A stretch of DNA of 64,000 bases, taken from Notospermus geniculatus. Its lineage: Eukaryota; Nemertea; Pilidiophora; Heteronemertea; Lineidae. The notes under the pieces are model-generated. The model had not been told where the DNA came from and did not search any database. It saw nothing but the letters and a program-made list of their open reading frames with translations. Made by a program: the position numbers and the translations under genes. This document shows, piece by piece, positions 59,201-64,000 of this stretch. Location of the stretch: contig NMRB01000685.1 of the NCBI GenBank assembly GCA_002633025.1, forward strand, positions 25,352-89,351. The letters are read 5' to 3'. Positions within the stretch are counted from its first letter, which is position 1; each line of letters starts with the position of its first letter.

Positions 59201-60254
59201 GTGCTCTTCTCAGCGCGTTCCAGCGTCAGGTCTTCTGATTATCGCGGGCCTATCAGGCAGATAGATTCATCTCTGTATATTCAAAACATTTCTTGTCTTC
59301 TTTCAAAATCATCCCCAAATTTTCTTCGGAAGATGATACAACAGGCATAAAGGGTTATATGGCGGCTATTTCAAAAAGTTGTTTTCTAAAACTTCCTTGT
59401 CCCGAATTTTGTACTACATCTCCCCATTCTCTCATGACAACGACGACTAAACATGGCGACCCGTTCATTATTTTAACCATTAATTCCCACCATATATCCG
59501 ACCACGTTTCCCATACTCGATAATTATATGACAATTTCGGTCTCGGTATAGGATAATTTAATCTCCCAAAGCATGTAGGCTTAAAACTTTGTCATTACCA
59601 GGTAGAAACCGACCGGTTCAGGCACGCATGGCAGGATACGTGTAGTTACAGGTCAACAACACAACAAAATGTTCAAATTATTGCCCACAGTGCAGTCATG
59701 CATGTGTGTTGCATGACGTGTACGGCCCACGGACTCAGCGGAGCTTGTAACAAGCATGAGCCCGTCCAAGTGTGGAAAAAACACCCTATATTTGTCCGCA
59801 AAGTCGTCAAATTACGAAATTCCCTCGTAAACTGCCAAAACTTCTAATGTAATTAGGCCTTGTTTATACTACGTGCAGACACACAGGCCTATACCCCTGT
59901 GGTTTTAAAAAGGGTAAACATTGCAGGTGTGAACAGGGACATATCAATGTTATGACAAGAAAAATAAAACGATGACTTTCCCTACAACCAAAATGAACCT
60001 ATATCAGTTTTGACAACATGAGTGATTGAGTTGTTGTAAGGTTGAAGGTCTGCGAGATTTTCTCATGTTTTAATTTAACCCAGTCATACTGACTCCAAAA
60101 TCACATAGCTCAAAGGGATTTTGCCAAGAAACCTTGAACCCAGTTCCACGCCGTCGAAACTTTGATCAAATTTTCTGAATTTGCTGAAGAAGGGCTCACA
60201 CTACTTTTGATGAAAATTGTCGGCCGGAATTTGGAGTATTTAGGAAATCGGGTC
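56273..60254. other. No gene recognised
   Basis: About 4 kb of unique AT-rich sequence with short frames. A full CRE-type TGACGTCA lies at about 57693. The 58311-58586 and 57465-57674 plus-strand frames have no recognised domain. Confidence 0.45.
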
Positions 60255-60620
60255 AAAAATACTGATGAAGATGACGATGTTGTTGTTGAAGAAACGTTGT
60301 TGATGACGATGTTGTTGAAGAAGTGTTGTTGATGATGATGACGATGTTGTTGAAGAAGTGTTGTTGATGATGATGATGATGTTGTTGAAGAAGTGTTGTC
60401 GGTGATGATGATGATGTTGAAGAAGTGTGTTGTTGTTGCTGCTGATGTTGTTGAAGAAGTGTTATTTTTGACGACGATGTTGTTGAATAAGTGTTGCTCC
60501 TGATGTTGCTGAAGAAGTGTTGCTGCTGATGGCGATGTTGTTGAAGAAATCTTATTGTGGATGGCGATGTTGTTGAAGAAGTGTTGTTGTAAATGTTAAT
60601 GTTGTTGAAGAGAATGTCTC
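60255..60620. repeat. GATGTTGTTGAAGAAGTGTT minisatellite
   Basis: About ten units of 30-40 bp share GATGTTGTTGAAGAAGTGTT. They are separated by variable (GAT)n or (GTT)n runs. The plus strand is poor in cytosine. Confidence 0.9.
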
Positions 60621-61952
60621 ACTTTGGATGAACGCAATTGAGAATCATGTCATCTGAAACGCCACTATAATAGACTATTTTTCGCAAACCTCGTTTCACA
60701 GCGCCACGAATGAGCCGTGACATTCTGCATGAGTGCTTTCCCCCGTCCCTGACATGCCCGAGGGCCCGAGACCCGCATGTACAGTCACAACAGGGTCATG
60801 GCAACAGTTGGGCCATTTTGAAATCATTAACATTTATGAGAAATGTGGCCTCGGCGATGACTTCAAACCGCTGCACGATTTTAATTTACTACTTTTTCGT
60901 GTCCAAGCATGCGCTAGGCGCATTTGGGGTAAAATTCATAGTTTTATGGTTTGAAGTCACCAATATTTATCAGAACATGCGGGAATAAGTCATCCAAATC
61001 AGGATACGAACTTCGCCGAAAGTTCACGCCATCCATTGGTTAGAACTTTGAGAATTTCTGACTTGGCCCTGTAAAAACGGCTGAACGCAGTCAGAAAGTT
61101 GGGAACCGTTGTTTATAACAACAGTAGAGAGCCAAACCGTTAATGATAAGTAGCCATCGGCCATCACAGTTAGGTCAGAGTGCCAGCAACAGTGGTTGGT
61201 ACAATAATTAGCCGCTAAGCACATATGGACTAGGCCGTGGGACCGTCGTCTCGAATTGGCCAGCGCTGGATGTTCTAAGATCGCTCAGTGTTCGTAACAT
61301 CCAGATCTGCTGTTGGAGTTTTTTAGAATCTCCAATATTTCGCCAACTAAAATCGATAAAACTCTTTGAAATATGGAAAAATGTCAAAATATCAAAAATA
61401 TAAAAATATCAAATATCTGCAATGGCATATTTCTGATATCTCCCGTCCCGACCCTTGCTATCCTTCTTTGAGGTTTTAAATTTTGCGTCACCTTTGGTTG
61501 ACCCTCAATCCGGTAAAAAAGGTCCAATAACCATCAGAGTAGAAAATGTCGATTAACCGCGATTGTCTGTCATTGATTATTCCTGTAAAATCGGAATTAC
61601 ATCTTGAAACTGCTACAGAATGGTGGTGGTCATTGATTACTTCAGTGATTAAGGGAGAAATGCTAATGGTTTTTGAACTGCATGAGCTTCGAATGGCAAT
61701 GGTTTTTGAATTACATATGATTCATAATACCGCGGAAAAAGTTGTGTTCAATCTATCAAAATGCATTAATAGTTTTTGCGCGGTGATGTGTTCAAATTAA
61801 GTCTGTCTTTTTTTCTTAAAAAATCTTTGGTTTTGTCAAAGAATGGAAAAACAAGTAAAGGTACTAATTTCTGAAGATTCACTTATAATAATATTCCCCT
61901 CTGGTATCCACGGCTTCATTTCGGCCAACAAACCCGGCGCGCGCCCGCCAAC
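60621..61952. other. No gene recognised
   Basis: Short frames only; AT-rich. Confidence 0.5.
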
Positions 61953-61965
61953 TTTTGGCGGGAAA
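61953..61965 (+). promoter_or_regulatory. E2F-type site in a CpG patch
   Basis: TTTTGGCGGGAAA matches the known E2F/DP consensus fully. It sits in a short GC- and CpG-rich patch (about 61933-61965) surrounded by AT-rich DNA. This could mark a cell-cycle-type promoter, but no downstream exon was found. Confidence 0.4.
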
Positions 61966-63543
61966 TTATCGCAAACTGAATTCAAACTTTCCCCTCTGCT
62001 TCAACAAGTACTCACATACTGCTAAAACGATTATCTCACTTTCTCTTATAATTCGATTACTTTCTGTGTTATTTTTGTTTGATAGTTTCAAAGTCGACGA
62101 TTATCGAGCTCTGTTACAGTCAATAATTTAAGCGCGTTGTCAAGTTCAACAAGTGTCAACAATGAAAGAGTTGGGTTACATTTCAAAGATGAAGCGCAAA
62201 GGTACATTTTTGTAAGGCGAGAATTCAATAATATTTTAACTCTTAATTTAATCAGTCAATACCAGTTATTTTTTATCTAAAAGAACAATATTTTTATCTA
62301 AGTGATGGTTGAAATATTTATTGGACGTTGATTGATTTTTTTGTTTCGGTCTGATGGAATTTGAAGTTGACCACGATATTTTGATTTTTGGAAAATTAGA
62401 TGAATTTGTTATACCGTCGTTAATTACTCATAAGGGGCATTTTATTTGACATAATGATACAATTTAGCTTTCATTCAATTACTTATTATTAATAGTCTAC
62501 TTTGATATCATTAAATCAATTTTGATATTTCCGACTTTCGACAACCACACCAGTTCATCTACCACCTGATACTGGGCCTAGTTTCAAGAAACTCCTCAGA
62601 GGGTATCTTGGCGTTAACGCTGGCGTTAAGTCCATTCAAAGTAACAAAGAAATAACGCCGAGGCAGCTTCAAAACCAAGTTAGGGGAAAACTTGGTTGGG
62701 GTTAGTTTGAGGGCGAATGGTCAAACCTGCTTTAATCTGTTTGACATGTTCATGCATTCGCTAAAAAGTTTGGGCAAAAAAGGAGATGTATCCTTTTGGA
62801 AATACTGATAGGAAACTACAGCAGATTGCAGAGTTTCTACCGTAGTATTTTGTGCACTTTGCTTCCGAATATTTACTATTGCGTTACACACCTATCGAGC
62901 GACACTCATCTCCCGGGAAACTCTAAGTAAAACATGTCGGTTTTGTCAACTGAAGTGCATGAACCGTTTGTTTACGGAAATCGACAGTTTGCCAGGATTT
63001 GGGGCAAAGTTAAACACAGGGAGACTAAAACCTCAGCATGCCAGTCAAAAACTAATTGGTGTACATGAAAACATTCCCCCTTGATGAAGCTTAGGCAAAA
63101 GTACTTATGACGCGCTTTCCAAACTCGACTGACGCGTTCACCCGGGGTGTTTTTTTGAGTTGGCCATCTTTGTTGTTTTTGCCGTCCGCCCGAAGCTTGT
63201 AACTTATTTTGCACTCAGACAACTAGATTTACCTCAAGCGTTTGATTTGTAAGGTTATGCACTTAAGAAAATGCTTCGGAAGATTTTAGAGTCTGCCTAG
63301 AGGTGGTTGATGGGGCTGAGACGTCGTAGAGCTGCGATGGGACACTTTGAGGTTTTGACGGCCGAAAAGTTTGCCCCAGAACTTGCTGCGTTGTGAAATG
63401 TAGTAAAATTGAATGATGGAGAAATAAGGGTGGGAAAATAAGGGCAAAAGTTTTTGAAATCGTGATTCTTGACTTTGTTTTCGAATCAGTCGCTCGAATG
63501 ACGCATTTTGTTCGACGCGAAATGAAGACTCTGAAAATGGTTT
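61966..63543. other. No gene recognised
   Basis: Very AT-rich from about 62030 to 62530, with many ATTAAT/TAATTA cores. A short hairpin (AACCAAGTT/AACTTGGTT) lies at about 62674-62699. Confidence 0.45.
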
Positions 63544-63620
63544 CACTCACCTCGGAACATTTCGGTGAAAACTCCTCCACGAATTCGACTACATATTTCC
63601 ACAATTTATAGTAAAAAATA
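63544..63620 (-). other. Possible minus-strand exon with strong donor
   Basis: On the minus strand CCGAG is followed by GTGAGTG, an excellent donor at about 63543-63549. The preceding bases are open as KYVVEFVEEFSPKCSE in one frame. A TATAAATTG-like element lies at about 63601-63609. It could be a short first exon, but start and frame are undecided. Confidence 0.2.
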
Positions 63621-64000
63621 TCACATATTTACAGCATTTTGCCCTACCGTCTATTCCCTTCCGCGTTCTGACTGGTAACTGAGCGGGAATGTGGAGAGAA
63701 AAGGCGCTCTCTTGGCTGAATATCGGCATTGAAGTCTCTTACAATGCATCGCAATAGAATCATTCATAGCGCTCGGTATTGAAAGCCCTGTATAGAACCA
63801 TACTGCAGACTAATTCTGAAAGAGCGAAGCATTGAAATAACCTTATTATTTGCACGCTGTCGTTGTGCATTTTGCTTAAATCACGATAAAATTCAATTGT
63901 CTTTCACTATATTTACAAAACAAGTGTATTGAACGCTAGCAACTATTACATGCTCTAAACAACGCTCAATAGATGCATAGAAAATCGTTTATAGCTGCTT
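63621..64000. other. No gene recognised at the right edge
   Basis: AT-rich unique sequence to the end of the window. Confidence 0.5.

Noticed and set aside
5180-59370. ATGGCGG words as YY1/initiator sites
   Set aside because: About eight copies on both strands against about four expected by composition; not clearly enriched.
1-64000. CRISPR array, operon or prokaryotic defence system
   Set aside because: No array of identical repeats with unique spacers and no cluster of adjacent long frames; the tandem arrays have no spacers.

Overview
The window looks like ordinary non-coding DNA (intergenic or intronic) from a metazoan nuclear genome. It is AT-rich and has no reading frame longer than 180 codons. 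It lacks bacterial-type gene packing and operons, and I see no intact tRNA or rRNA gene. It carries a tRNA-derived SINE family, several MITE-like inverted-repeat elements, many minisatellites and a few isolated exon-like segments. Two palindromic octamers, TAGGCCTA and TACATGTA, recur far more often than base composition predicts. I associate that with marine invertebrate genomes, possibly an echinoderm or hemichordate. This placement is inference, not proof. Layout. 1-4.3 kb: a 0.43-kb direct duplication carrying two copies of the SINE, then a foldback MITE. 4.3-12.6 kb: mostly featureless, apart from a 586-bp PIF/Harbinger-like MITE with a TAA target duplication at 10.1 kb. 12.6-15.5 kb: an A-rich minisatellite, a SINE fragment and a striking 0.76-kb array of 11-bp units built on GTCGAC. 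16.2 kb: a candidate first coding exon with a signal peptide. 17.3-23.8 kb: a TA-flanked MITE, a 0.77-kb tandem duplication with an 86-bp near-perfect palindrome at its junction, several tandem arrays, and two abutting MITEs (TA and TTA target duplications). 24-38.7 kb: scattered SINEs, a second copy of the foldback MITE, minisatellites, a probable LINE 3' end, a palindromic PBX/MEIS-type site, and a CpG-rich block that may be a promoter or 5' exon. 40-53 kb: a degenerate tandem array, another SINE, two more inverted repeats, and the most coding-like part of the window (46.7-53.4 kb), with short open segments and two phase-compatible minus-strand exon candidates. None of these belongs to a family I recognise, except a possible decayed FLYWCH-like motif at 53.2 kb. 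53.4-64 kb: short direct repeats, a cysteine-rich small frame, a GTT/GAT-rich array, an E2F-type site and a possible exon with a strong donor near the right edge. Taken together, I see no complete gene, operon, immune system or biosynthetic cluster. The best-supported content is repeats and mobile-element remnants. The gene calls are exon candidates with low confidence and need transcript or homology data.
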